A stretch of DNA of 64,000 nt from assembly GCA_025642075.2 (NCBI GenBank), contig JAODUO010000080.1:386001-450000 (forward strand), read 5' to 3'. This document shows, piece after piece, positions 48,896-61,748 of the stretch. A model generated the notes under the pieces. It saw nothing but the letters and a program-made list of their open reading frames with translations. It was not told the origin of the DNA and did no database searches. Source of the DNA: Ridgeia piscesae (lineage: Eukaryota > Annelida > Polychaeta > Sabellida > Siboglinidae). A program made the translations under genes and the position numbers. Numbering within the stretch: the first letter of the stretch is position 1; the number at the start of each line of letters is the position of its first letter.

Positions 48896-51016
48896 TCATC
48901 AAGTCCATTGTTTGGAGATGGTACGCTGCTGTAATCATGCGGTTGATATTGATTTTTTTGGTCAAATCTGCACATTGATGGTGTTGACAAATTCACGACC
49001 TTGGTCAGATAACAATTTCTTTGGGGCACCATATCTGTAAAAAGACAACAAATATGATACATTCTGCTGAAGATATGTGGTGAGCTTGCGTTAAAATTAA
49101 CACCTTTTCCAGAAATAAAATCAAGGACTATTTTGTGAGGAAGGGGGGGTAAGGGGGCAGCAACCTGCTGGAATTTCAAAAAAAATCAAAATATGTCCCC
49201 CATCTTCCCACATCATGATCTATCGCGAGATAGTGAAGTGGAGTGGTGCTGATGCTTGAGATCCATTGCTTTCCAGCCCTTCCAAATTGTTTCAGTTCCG
49301 GCATGAAATTACTGTTTTTATTGTGTAAACCAAGTCAATACATTGAACAGCATAGGGCATCTGCCATATAGCTATCTTTATTCAATTTTTTTGGATTATA
49401 CCCAATTATTATGAACTTTATTTTGTGTACTGCTACACACATAAGTTATTTAAGTTAAGTATACATGTCTTCTTATTAACATTGCTAGGCTGCTTTATCA
49501 TTTGCTGAATTGAAGCTTAATAATCAAGGAATGCAATACCTGAAAAAATGAAGCTGTTCAAGCTTCGCAATACCTCCTCCCCCGTCTTCCCGCTTCAGGG
49601 AATATAGTTCAACGTTTTTTGTGAAATAGTGTCATGACATATTTGTAGCCATTCTTGGTCTCAGGTAGTGGGCCTAAAAAGTAGCTTAAATATAAGTTTG
49701 TATAATAATATTAGGTAGATTCCATTAAAAGGGGCTTCAAAATTAAATCAGTATTCTTGATAGGACATTTGTTGTCCCTCTCTTCTAAGGCCACCAAATC
49801 TAAACAAGGAAATCAAGGAAAATAAATAAAATTAATAGTAGTAGAAGTTGTGATATTCTATTCACAACAATATGCCATAAAACAGGCGCACAAGAATGAC
49901 ATTTTACATGCACAATCATCTAATTGCCATAGATAATATAATTTGCAACACAATCACAAATGCTAACTTGGAACAACAAGTGTGCATGTTACGACTATTT
50001 AATTTGTCATAAACATTCAAGAGTGGAAATGTTTACAGCATAAATATCAATATTAGCTCCTGTATACACTGGCAATAGCCAACATTACATTGAGTAAGGA
50101 TTACATATGTGCTTTTCACATTACATGGCCTACCTACGAGATCTATGCCAACCATATGCATGGGTGCCACAATCTTGATAGGTGTCAGCTTTGGCGCTAC
50201 TGTTTTGATTTTTTCATATCGCTGACATGCATCGCATTTCGAAATCGGCAATATGTAAAATAAGATCATGTAACATAAAATATGGGATCTACAATGACAA
50301 GCATTGTTACATTGGTATGAATTTTAATACAGCATATACATATGGATAGTGTATTGTAATGGTATATACTACGTAAAGCAACACTTGACTTTGAGATATA
50401 CAGTATATTCTTGCAAATAAGTATAATGTTCACATTCACAAATGAAACATTATACATGAATAATTCATGTACACTTTCACTTTTTGTTGAACATTAATAC
50501 TTTGGTGAGTGATTTTGAGTGAGTAGTGGTGAGGGGGTGGTGAGGAGTGGTGAGTGGTGGTGAGTGAGTGAGTTTGTGAGTGGTGGTGAGTGAGCTAGTG
50601 ATTGAGTGAGTGAGCGAGTGAGTGGTGGGTGATTGAGCTAGTGACTGAGTGAGTAGTGGGTTTGTGAGTGAGTGAATGAGTGAGCTAGTGAGTGATTAAG
50701 TGAGTGAGTGGTGAGTGAGTGAGTGAGTGAGCTAGTGAGTGAGTGAGTATATATGAATATATATATATATATATATATTTATATGTGTGTATATATGTGT
50801 GTGTGTGTGTTTATATACGTATACATTACACATCCTGATCACTTACGATGTTTTTACATCACCCTTGACCCCTTTCCAGTAGTATCGCTGGGTTATTTTG
50901 TATACAATGGCATTGACGCCACTGTGGCCAGCATGGGGGGCAGAGTGGACCTGCCAGAAGATCTTTTCTTTCTCTTTTTCATCGGTGATGATTTTGTGGC
51001 GGATGTTTGTGTGTGG
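48896..51016 (-). pseudogene. Decayed, intron-split integrase (Gypsy/Ginger/GIN-type)
   Basis: Three minus-strand segments follow protein order. Segment 51016-50858 has the zinc-binding region, VHSAPHAGHSGVNAIVYKI, then TQRYYWKG, ending at a GT donor. Segment 50250-50134 completes the HHCC finger with KCDACQRYEK and opens the catalytic core with MHMVGIDLVGR, the first Asp, ending at GTAGGC. Segment 49034-48896, after TTTTTACAG, has YGAPKKLLSDQGREFVNTIN, the second Asp. The third-motif region NGLDER lies in a different frame, after an in-frame stop. The frameshift and the absence of an AG acceptor near 50250 mean it is not functional. The core between first and second Asp is not found intact. 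Confidence 0.75.
50510..50750. repeat. Degenerate (GAGT)n tract
   Basis: GTGAGTGAGTGA-type tetranucleotide repeats with GTGGTGAG and GAGCTAGTGA interruptions, passing into (TA)n and (GT)n at 50751-50815. It lies in the interval between the first two integrase segments. Confidence 0.9.
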
Positions 51017-51164
51017 CTGAACATACACTAACACTCCAGTTTCTGCAATTATTTCATATAATCATAGTTACATTGATGTTCCTAATGAATGTCATTAAGA
51101 CCCTCTTGTTCTTGGGTTGCAATAGTGGTGGTAGTTTGAGCAAATTAATTACACATAGTTTGTA

Positions 51165-52122
51165 GGGGAAGGGCAGGTAAAGTCGGCCTCTCAGCCAAAA
51201 TGGGCCCCATCTGTCACAGCATTCCTGGTATGCAATGCAGTCAAACCAACAATAATAGTATTTACAAACCCTCCATGGGACACAATTCAACGTTGTATTT
51301 CTTTCTTTGGGACAAATGCAAAACGTTGAGTATCACATTTGTGTTTTAGGTACTTTTCTTAAATAATTGATATGCCTTACAAGCACCACCTTTTCATAAA
51401 TTGTCAGGGTACATAACTGAAAATGTGGTCCAGAGAACAATAGGCCATAGTTAGTTAAATGAAAAATTTCAGTTTGAAGTGAATAAACACAATAATCCCA
51501 AAATGGCGTCTGACTGATAATCTATAGCAGAGGCCAAAGTTGGCCCCATGGGGCTACAGTGCGCCAAGCTACAGAGGGACGACCTGGAACATTGCTGGCA
51601 GTCATTACAAGAAACACGTCGAGGCCACAGCAAGACTGGTAACGCGCCTACAACCACCCGTTTCAAAGAAAAGAGGGCACACAAAAGCTGAGAACATGTA
51701 AAAAACATAGAAGGAAGACTACTACGCTACGCCTTATCTGGGATATTCGGATATTTGTATTCTAACAGCAGAACATGCAAAAGCTGGTTATATTGTGGGG
51801 AGTGTGGCCGGTGGATACACCATGTGTACGCTGGGTATGAGCGTGGCGGGTTATGTGCAAAACTTGCGTCAACGATTATGTGGCATCGCATAACATTGTG
51901 AGGGGGCCCACTTTGGCCTCCATGTTTTAAGAAATAATAAAATAAGTGTATTTTAAAACCCGTCTAACGTATTATATTTATTAAGATAGAGTAACTAGAC
52001 TGTGCATGTACGTAGTCAATATACATAGGTAGGTATTGTTGCAAAAAAATAATTTTGTTGTACATAACTGTCAAATGAAGGTTGATCGGCGCTTAATGAG
52101 CCCATTTTACCCGCCCTTCCCC
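51165..52122. mobile_element. TIR-bounded element, about 0.96 kb, TA-flanked
   Basis: The left end is GGGGAAGGGCAGGTAAA and the reverse complement of the right end is GGGGAAGGGCGGGTAAA. Both are flanked by TA (51163-51164 and 52123-52124), as for Tc1/mariner-type insertion. No transposase motif is seen. TTGGCCCC and GGGGCCCACTTTGGCC occur in opposite sense inside, hinting at longer subterminal inverted similarity. Confidence 0.72.
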
Positions 52123-52835
52123 TACTAGTCAGTTATTAATTGTAAAGAGCACTCCTAGTCTGTTGTCATTTCTGATGTTGCAGTGTGGACCACTTGATTT
52201 GCTGCAGCATTCATAATAGACATAATATATTACTTATAATAAATGTGTGGATAAATATATAAATAATGATGCTTGTTTAGTTTAAATGTAGCTGCTAAAA
52301 AGATGACTCATTAGTACCACTTTTAAAATTTAAAAAATGGCTTTTTCCCTTTCCCCATACATTTTATTGCCCCATACCTTAACTGCACAGTTTCATTTCA
52401 TGATAAATCCTTACAAGTGATTGATGATGATGACATGTTCTTAAGCAGGACCACCCAGTAGAACTTGTCAGTTGGCATTATTAATAAGATTAGCAGTTCA
52501 TTGATGTATATAATTCCCTGTAATACAGAAGCAGTTTCAGTAACACCATAATGTTAGGTTAAATTGTTTAATGATTACATAAATTCTATGACGGTGGCTG
52601 TATAAATATATGCTTAACTTTTATTTTAGTGACTGCATCATTATTAAAGCGAATATTTACTCCTACTTTCTTAAAAGATGTTTTAGTTTTATGTCTTTTA
52701 GCCTTCTATATTTTCATTTGTTTAGTTATTGTTTTCATTAATCTGTTTACGTGGCACTTTGGTAATGTAGAGTTAATTTTAGTCATATGTTTAAGTAATT
52801 ATTTTTTAACGAATACCTACTACAGTGTGTACATG

Positions 52836-52910
52836 TATATGTAAAACGCCCTGAGTAGTTTATAACTAGATTTGGCACTATATAAGTATACTTATTTATT
52901 TATTTATTTT
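52836..52910 (+). repeat. SINE/LINE 3' tail relic
   Basis: AAAACGCCCTGAGTAGTTTA, then TTGGCACTATATAAGTATAC and TTATTTATTTATTT. This is the common animal LINE/SINE tail (GCGCCTTGAG...GGCGCTATATAA), with short tetranucleotide repeats at the end. Confidence 0.45.
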
Positions 52911-53758
52911 ATGAGGTAAATCAGTTGACTGATTTTTATCAGATTATATATCTATATGCAATTGATATGTAAATTGTTGCATCAATGCCATTCGTTTTAA
53001 TGAAATGTCAACCGATGAGGGAAATAATATGCGCAGATGCAATGTATCAGTCAACAGCCCATGCCAGGGGTAATTGTGCACAAAGGTTTGTGCATTTACC
53101 TGGCAGATTTGAACCTCCAACATACGCCGAGACATTAGCATCTACTCTTTATTTACCAGTGTTATAATTTAGCCTAAAAATAATGGGGGCCACCAGTTCC
53201 CCCACTTTTCAAAACCCAGGGGACACAAAAAGTGGGGACCATACAAAAGAATTCACTTTTGTGTCGTTGTAATTCTATAACTTTATTCAACACAATGAAC
53301 ATGCCACAAACATCATGACTATAGTCAATGTAGCAGCTTCATTAGTAAATACTGATGACCATTTCAAGACATCAATGGAGGGTTGTGTCTTCATTTTCCT
53401 CTGAATCAGAGCTGCTTGAAACTGGTAGTTCTTCCTCTATGGGCTGCCTGTCCACCTCGTAACCCCTTGTCAGTCAATGTTAACCTTGACAAAGGGCAGC
53501 AATCGACTGCACCCACAGCGTCCAGTGTAATTTACTGATACATAATAACGACATTTTCTTTGCCTTGGCCTCTGGGATAGAAGTTGTCAGGCCATTATTT
53601 ATAAATGTTACAGTTCTTTAATGTGTATAATTGTTTATAGTCCAATATGTTTGATCAAACCAATGAGTTGGACATGTCAGGGACCTGATAGTAAATGTGG
53701 GGGCCAGGACCCCCCCACCCCCACTCCAGGCACCTGTTGACCCCTTACCAACCTCTAA

Positions 53759-54215
53759 ATGATGTGGAAGACATATAGACATACTGGAAGTGAAGAAGAC
53801 TATAGCATTTATAAAGAAGCACTTAATCAAGCTACAGCTGAAATTAGAAATTCAAAGAGAAGCTACGAACAAAAAATAGCTTTTAATATAAAACATGACA
53901 GCAAGAGTTTTTATGCGTATGTTCGAAGTAAACAGAAAGTTCAGGATAAGGTCGGTCCTCTAGAAGGTAGTGATGGAAACATAATAACAGAGGGATTCTT
54001 ATTGGCAGAAAACCTAAATGAGTACTTTAGTTCGGTGTTTACAAGGGAAGATATTAGTATATTACCAGTACTTGACACTAAGTTCAAAGGGAGAGAGTTT
54101 GACTATTTAGGACAACTATTGTAACCCCAACAATGGTAGCTATGAAAATAAGAGATATGAAGAATAATAAATCACCTGGAGTGGATGGGATTCCTCCCAA
54201 ATTGGAATGTTGGAA
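53759..54215 (+). pseudogene. LINE fragment between endonuclease and RT, 1-nt frameshift
   Basis: The frame from 53759 reads WKTYRHTGSEEDYSIYKEAL, then SYEQKIAFNIKHDSKSFYAY, then NEYFSSVFTREDISILPV. This is the linker before the reverse transcriptase in CR1/Jockey-type LINEs. The frame closes at 54122-54124. After a one-base frame change it continues VTPTMVAMKIRDMKNNKSPG and VDGIPPKL, which are the RT start motifs (NKSPGxDGIPPxL). Sequence identity ends near 54215. It is a truncated dead copy. Confidence 0.82.
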
Positions 54216-54369
54216 TTGTTCAACATTAAACTGCAAGGAAAAAGAAGAGTCTAACACACATCAAATTTTATGTTGCTCTTTACAATAACATATAGAAATG
54301 AAGGCAAATAACATACAATATTAATAACATAAACAGAACAATATATGGGAAGAACATTATGATATTATA

Positions 54370-54635
<266 letters not shown>

Positions 54636-54639
54636 ACTG

Positions 54640-56510
54640 CAAGAGTTGAACAATCACATGGTTATACTGGTATATAATAAACCATGGTTATAATTATTAT
54701 CTGAAAACTATGTTGTTTAAAAAATGATAATGTACTTTAAGTACATTAAACATCATGTCTGGTAAATAAAATTTCAAGCGCAGCAGTAATTGCAACAACC
54801 ACATATCAGTACATATACCCTAAGGCTAAGCAACTGTATATATTTTATTAATTGTAAGGTAATCTTACTTATGGAATATGAAGTTTGGTCTATCCCCACT
54901 GAACTCATGTCATCTACCAAGTCTAATGTGAAAACCAATGTATACGCGTAAAATGAGTGCACATCGTGACTTTTGTTTAGATAAATGACAGTAATTTCAA
55001 TGTTTGATCACAGGGCAATTTTGTGCAGCATACGTGTAATAAATTCACGATGTGACATTTTACTTGACAGATCAGTTGTCACTCATGGTTTTTCGAGGTG
55101 TGGCCATAATAAACTGCAATACACAGTGTCTTGTTTACTCACCGTCTACTTGGTAGTTTCCAGTCTTTACCGCTCTGACGACAGCATTTCTCATGCGGGT
55201 GTCACTTGCCAAATGCGTCTTCTTTGTTATGTACTGATTTATGCAGTCCGTGTATTGTTTGAATTCGCTATCGACACGTCTCGGCATCGTGGTCGTTGTG
55301 TGCAGAGAAATGACAAGAACACGTGCGCGCTGGAGTGTGCAACATTGGGTCGAAAATAGGTCGTCGCTGCAGCGCGCAGAAATGATTAAAATTGTATTAT
55401 GTAACACTGTCGCCGCGGGGGTCATGAACTCAGTCTCGACATTCTGGCACGGGGTCAAAGTTGATCGGCCACCTGAAGTCACCTGAGGTTACGCCAGTTC
55501 GGCGCGCATGTGCATACGTGGAACGACGTTCTGGACTGCTCGATGTTGCATACCGTCGCGCTAACCTTCGCCATGAACCGCTAACCTGTTGACATGAACC
55601 GTTAACCTTCGACGATCTGGACCGCTCGACGTTCTGGACCGCCACATCGGAACAAGCGCAGTTTCCATGGAGTGGTGAGATTTGTAGGCTGATTGGTATC
55701 TTTCAAGGAGATTATTAGCACTCATGTGGTCAAGCAGGCAACGTGCTATGTATCTTCCAAGTGCTTTGATACAAAAGGCAGGTTTTATATTGGTCGATAA
55801 CAGTAATAATTCCTCCCACTTTCGTACGTTGACGACACATAGCGCGAAACTGGCGTCGGCGTGACGTCACAATCACCTGTAGGGCCTACCGACCAATCAA
55901 ACATAAGTTTGACCTTAAGTCTTTGTTGTTGTGACGTCATACCGACGCCGCTGACGCCACTGTCAAACCACTCAGTTTCACTGCCAATTAAAAGTATTAA
56001 GTAGGTGGAAATAAAAATATTGCGAAATCAAGAATGTATGAAGTACGCATTTCCGAGGATGAGACATTTGCGCGACGCGATCAGGAATTTATTATATTAT
56101 ACCTAGTACATATACCGCCGCCAACATAATTTGGAACCTCAAAACACCGAAAACGTCACAATTTTATTGTCTTTTATAGGTGTTCTATGAATTATTACCG
56201 TTAATCTCGGTAATCCCCGTAGAACAGCTGAAAGAACAAATGATACCAAGATAATCGGAATTGGACAAGGCACAAATGTGCTAGCGACTGTAGAATTAAT
56301 GTTTTTGGAAAATGTTTTCGCTCGCTTAACGATTATGACGTCACATTGTAGAGAGTGTAAAATGTGACGTCACAAAATAACCGGAAACATTCGATATGAA
56401 TAACGTAAAAATAAACTACTGTCATTAAACATATCATATATGGGACGACACATCAACATATGGCCTAAACCCAATCTGAAATAGTTGCTTCGTTTGTCAG
56501 TGTAGTGACA
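54640..56510. other. Upstream region of the Ig-domain gene
   Basis: No exon is convincing. Around 55505-55640 short blocks such as GACGTTCTGGAC, ACCGCTCGAC and CATGAACCGCTAACC recur locally. The last 650 bases are richer in CpG than the rest of the spacer and hold CRE palindromes and CCAAT motifs (listed separately). Confidence 0.5.
55862..56372. promoter_or_regulatory. Four full CRE palindromes in two inverted pairs
   Basis: TGACGTCA occurs at 55862-55869, 55932-55939, 56336-56343 and 56365-56372. The first pair sits in an inverted repeat (TGACGTCACAA against TTGTGACGTCA, extended by GCGTCGG against CCGACGC). The second pair forms TGACGTCACATT against AATGTGACGTCA. CCAAT motifs lie at 55893-55897 and, inverted, at 55789-55793. 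The cluster is 140-650 bp upstream of the start codon at 56511. CREB/ATF binding is an inference from the motif. Confidence 0.6.
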
Positions 56511-59500
56511 ATGAACGGACGTGGACCATTTTGTTTGTTCGTTGTGCTTCTACCTGTTTGCCTTTGTAAGTACCATTGCTTATCATTGTAACACCTTCGC
56601 GGAGAGCCAGGATGCACTCGTGTCGTGTAGTGTGTTGGTACTGCAAATTTGCAGTCCATAGCCATGGGTAGGAATTAATTTGACAGTGTCCCAGTGGTGA
56701 TTTGGACAAGTTCCTCTTGGTGGTGATCTAGAGATAGTTTGATATAATATATTTATTCATTATTTATTTATTCTTGGTGGTGATCGAGAGATATGATTCT
56801 TCCTCTTGGTGGTGATCGAGAGATATGATTCTTCCTGTTGGTGGTGATCGAGGGATATGATTCTTCCTCTTGGTGGTGATCGAGAGATATGATTCTTCCT
56901 GTTGGTGGTGATCGAGAGATATGATTCTTCCTGTTGGTGGTGATCGAGAGATATGATTCTTCCTGTTGGTGGTGATCGAGAGATATGATTCTTCCTGTTG
57001 GTGGTGATCGAGGGATATGATTCTTCCTCTTGGTGGTGATCGAGAGATATGATTCTTCCTGTTGGTGGTGATCGAGAGATACGATTCTTCCTCTTGGTGG
57101 TGATCGAGAGATATGATTCTTCTTGTTTGTGGTGATCGAGAGATATGATTCTTCCTGTTGGTGGTGATCGAGAGATATGATTCTTCTTGTTTGTGGTGAT
57201 CGAGAGATATGATTCTTCCTGTTGGTGGTGATCGAGAGATATGATTCTTCTTGTTGGTGGTGATCGAGAGATATGATTCTTTTTGTTGGTGGTGATCGAG
57301 AGATATGACTCTTCTTGTTGGTGGTGATCGAGAGATATGATTCTTCCTGTTGGTGGTGATCGAGAGATACGATTCTTCCTCTTGGTGGTGATCGACAGAT
57401 ATGATTCTTCTTGTTTGTGGTGATCGAGAGATATGATTCTTCCTGTTGGTGGTGATCGAGAGATATGATTCTTCCTCTTGGTGGTGATCGAGAGATATGA
57501 TTCTTCCTGTTGGTGGTGATCGAGAGATACGATTCTTCCTCTTGGTGGTGATCGAGAGATATGATTTTTCTTGTTTGTGGTGATCGAGAGATATGATTCT
57601 TCCTGTTGGTGGTGATCGAGAGATATGATTCTTCTTGTTTGTGGTGATCGAGAGATATGATTCTTCCTGTTGGTGGTGATCGAGAGATATGATTCTTCTT
57701 GTTGGTGGTGATCGAGAGATATGATTCTTCTTGTTGGTGGTGATCGAGAGATATGATTCTTTCTGTTGGTGGTGATCGAGAGATACGATTCTTCCTGTTG
57801 GTGGTGACCGAGAGATATGATTCTTCCTGTTGGTGGTGATCGAGAGATATGATTCTTCTTGTTTGTGGTGATCGAGAGATATGATTCTTCCTGTTGGTGG
57901 TGATCGAGAGATATGATTCTTCTTGTTTGTGGTGATCGAGAGATATGATTCTTCTTGTTTGTGGTGATCGAGAGATACGATTCTTCCTGTTGGTGGTGAC
58001 CGAGAGATATGATTCTTCCTGTTGGTGGTGATCGAGAGATATGATTTTTCTTGTTTGTGGTGATCGAGAGATATGATTCTTCCTGTTGGTGGTGATCGAG
58101 AGATATGATTCTTCTTGTTTGTGGTGATCGAGAGATATGATTCTTCCTGTTGGTGGTGATCGAGAGATATGATTCTTCTTGTTGGTGGTGATCGAGAGAT
58201 ATGATTCTTCTTGTTGGTGGTGATCGAGAGATATGATTCTTTCTGTTGGTGGTGATCGAGAGATACGATTCTTCCTGTTGGTGGTGACCGAGAGATATGA
58301 TTCTTCCTGTTGGTGGTGATCGAGAGATATGATTCTTCTTGTTTGTGGTGATCGAGAGATATGATTCTTCCTGTTGGTGGTGATCGAGAGATATGATTCT
58401 TCCTGTTGGTGGTGATCGAGAGATATGATTCTTCCTGTTGGTGGTGATCGAGAGATATGATTCTTCTTGTTGGTGGTGATCGAGAGATATGATTCTTCCT
58501 GTTGGTGGTGATCGAGAGATATGATTCTTCCTGTTGGTGGTGATCGAGAGATATGATTCTTCCTGTTGGTGGTGATCGAGAGATATGATTCTTCTTGTTT
58601 GTGGTGATCGAGAGATATGATTCTTCCTGTTGGTGGTGATCGAGAGATATGATTCTTCTTGTTGGTGGTGATCGAGAGATATGATTCTTCCTGTTGGTGG
58701 TGATCGAGAGATATGATTCTTCTTGTTTGTGGTGATCGAGAGATATGATTCTTCCTGTTGGTGGTGATCGAGAGATATGATTCTTCTTGTTGGTGGTGAT
58801 CGAGAGATATGATTCTTTTTGTTGGTGGTGATCGAGAGATATGACTCTTCTTGTTGGTGGTGATCGAGAGATATGATTCTTCCTGTTGGTGGTGATCGAG
58901 AGATACGATTCTTCCTCTTGGTGGTGATCGACAGATATGATTCTTCTTGTTTGTGGTGATCGAGAGATATGATTCTTCCTGTTGGTGGTGATCGAGAGAT
59001 ATGATTCTTCCTCTTGGTGGTGATCGAGAGATATGATTCTTCCTGTTGGTGGTGATCGAGAGATACGATTCTTCCTCTTGGTGGTGATCGAGAGATATGA
59101 TTTTTCTTGTTTGTGGTGATCGAGAGATATGATTCTTCCTGTTGGTGGTGATCGAGAGATATGATTCTTCTTGTTTGTGGTGATCGAGAGATATGATTCT
59201 TCCTGTTGGTGGTGATCGAGAGATATGATTCTTCTTGTTGGTGGTGATCGAGAGATATGATTCTTCCTGTTGGTGGTGATCGAGAGATATGATTCTTCTT
59301 GTTTGTGGTGATCGAGAGATATGATTCTTCCTGTTGGTGGTGATCGAGAGATATGATTCTTCTTGTTGGTGGTGATCGAGAGATATGATTCTTCCTGTTG
59401 GTGGTGATCGAGAGATATGATTCTTCTTGTTGGTGGTGATCGAGAGATATGATTCTTCCTTTTTGGTGGTGATCGAGAGATATGATTCTTTCTGTTGGTG

Positions 59501-61710
59501 GTGATCGAGAGATATGATTCTTCCTGTTGGTGGTGATCGAGAGATATGATTCTTTTTTTCCTTTTTGGTGGTGATCGAGAGATATGATTCTTCTTGTTGT
59601 GGTGATCGAGAGATATGATTCTTCCTGTTGGTGGTGACCGAGAGATATGATTCTTCCTGTTGGTGGTGATCGAGAGATTTTTGGTGGTGATCGAGAGATA
59701 TGATTCTTCCTGTTGGTGGTGATCGAGAGATATGATTCTTCCTGTTGGTGGTGATCGAGAGATATGATTCTTCCTGTTGGTGGTGATCGAGAGATATGAT
59801 TCTTCCTGTTGGTGGTGATCGAGAGATATGATTCTTCCTGTTGGTGGTGATCGAGAGATATGATTCTTCCTGTTGGTGGTGATCGAGAGATATGATTCTT
59901 CTTGTTGGTGGTGATCGAGAGATATGATTCCTGATCTTGTTGTGTGGTGATCGAGAGATATGATTCTTCTTGTTTGTGGTGATCGAGAGATATGATTCTT
60001 CCTGTTGGTGGTGACCGAGAGATATGATTCTTCCTGTTGGTGGTGATCGAGAGATATGATTCTTCTTGTTGGTGGTGATCGAGAGATATGATTCTTCCTG
60101 TTGGTGGTGATCGAGAGATACGATTCTTCCTGTTGGTGGTGATCGAGAGATATGATTCTTCCCGTTGGTGGTGATCGAGAGATATGATTATTCCTGTTGG
60201 TGGTGATCGAGAGATATGATTATTCCTGTTGGTGGTGATCGAGAGATATGATTCTTCCTGTTGGTGGTCATCGAGAGATATTTTGATATGATATATTTAT
60301 TCAGGATGGCTCAGCTAAATACAGTGTACATTAAAATATACACTAGATTTCTTTTCAATGAGGTCCTCACACACACAATCGTACAGACATGCAATATTAA
60401 AAGATGTAAAATAGTAAGATATATGATGTAACATACATAAAATATAAATTAAGTTAAAACATAAAATCTACAATAAGATGCAAACTACGAGGTAAGCTGC
60501 CAACAACACAACTTGTTGAAGTACTCTATATAACGTGGTAAAACATGTTTTACATTTATCTTTGAACTCTTTTTAGCTTTGACTAGTTTTGACAGTGTTA
60601 TTTAGAGTAATGAAAAGCACAGCTCCCTCGTAGCAGAAAAGGTTCTTAGCTGCATTGCAGCTGACACATGGTACAAACAGTTAGCATTGCTGGTCGAGTA
60701 GGAGTGAAAGTCTTTGGCACGTATAAATTTGCCCCGGAGATATGACGGTACAACCCACAACAGGCATTTGCCAACCATTAACGTTTTGTGCAGCTTTATT
60801 TATTTTACATGATTCCAAAATGTAGACCGCTTCTCCTCCTCATCTCCTGTAGGCATATCAACTCTGAGCAAGATGCCAGATAGGCTAAATTTTGATTAAG
60901 AGAATGTCGACAACTAGGCTGCAACTTCCCTGGTACTGCCACAGAAGGAATGGACGTGGACTTTGTGTCTCCGCGTGACACCCACACACTCCTCAGAAAT
61001 GCCAAGCCTCCAAGCAGGGGAGACAAGACCACAATGTCATTGTTAAATGGCCAACTACATTCTTCCTCGAAGAGGGCTTTGGCGATCGACCTCTGCGACA
61101 CCAATTCAGCCAGGCGGCTGGTATATATTCTGTCGCTGGGTATATTTATAAGGTGTGCGTGCTAGCTTGTGTTTATTGTTGGCGTGTTCCATTGAATGTG
61201 CACTAGTTTGAGTGAAACCGGACTATTTGCACAGGTGCTCCGCGTTCAACTGAGGAGGGCCTGAAGAACACTGCGGTTCGCCAGGGAGAGAACCTGGTGA
61301 TTTCCTGCGAGCTGCACAAAAAGGTCACCTTCAAGTAAGTTATCTTTCATCCGAGAACTACTCACATTGTAAGTAAGTACCGTTATAGCACTTTGCGAAT
61401 GACAGAATTTACAGAATGTATATATGTCACATCTAGTGGAATGATATATGCTTTGCATGGAATCATTATCTGTTTTTGCTGAGTTAAAATGTACCACTCA
61501 CTTAACCAGACGAGTAATAGAAATAGTCACATTGCTGTGACAAGAAGTGATTGTACATTGAGTTTGAAGACTACGTACGTGAAGGTTGGGACTCGCGCCG
61601 AGCTATGTTTTTACTTTAGCGATAAACCAAAATTATACTGTTTTTAACATAACATTTGCACCATCATACTTTAAATAAGATATCCTTCAAGAAGGTCGTG
61701 AAACATATAT

Positions 61711-61748
<38 letters not shown>

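Noticed and set aside
52629..52844. 71-codon hydrophobic ORF
   Set aside because: AT-rich sequence gives hydrophobic codons by chance; it has no start context or splice support and runs into a SINE/LINE tail.
55135..55486. Overlapping ORFs on both strands
   Set aside because: No domain, no phase-compatible exons; they reflect a CpG-richer patch.
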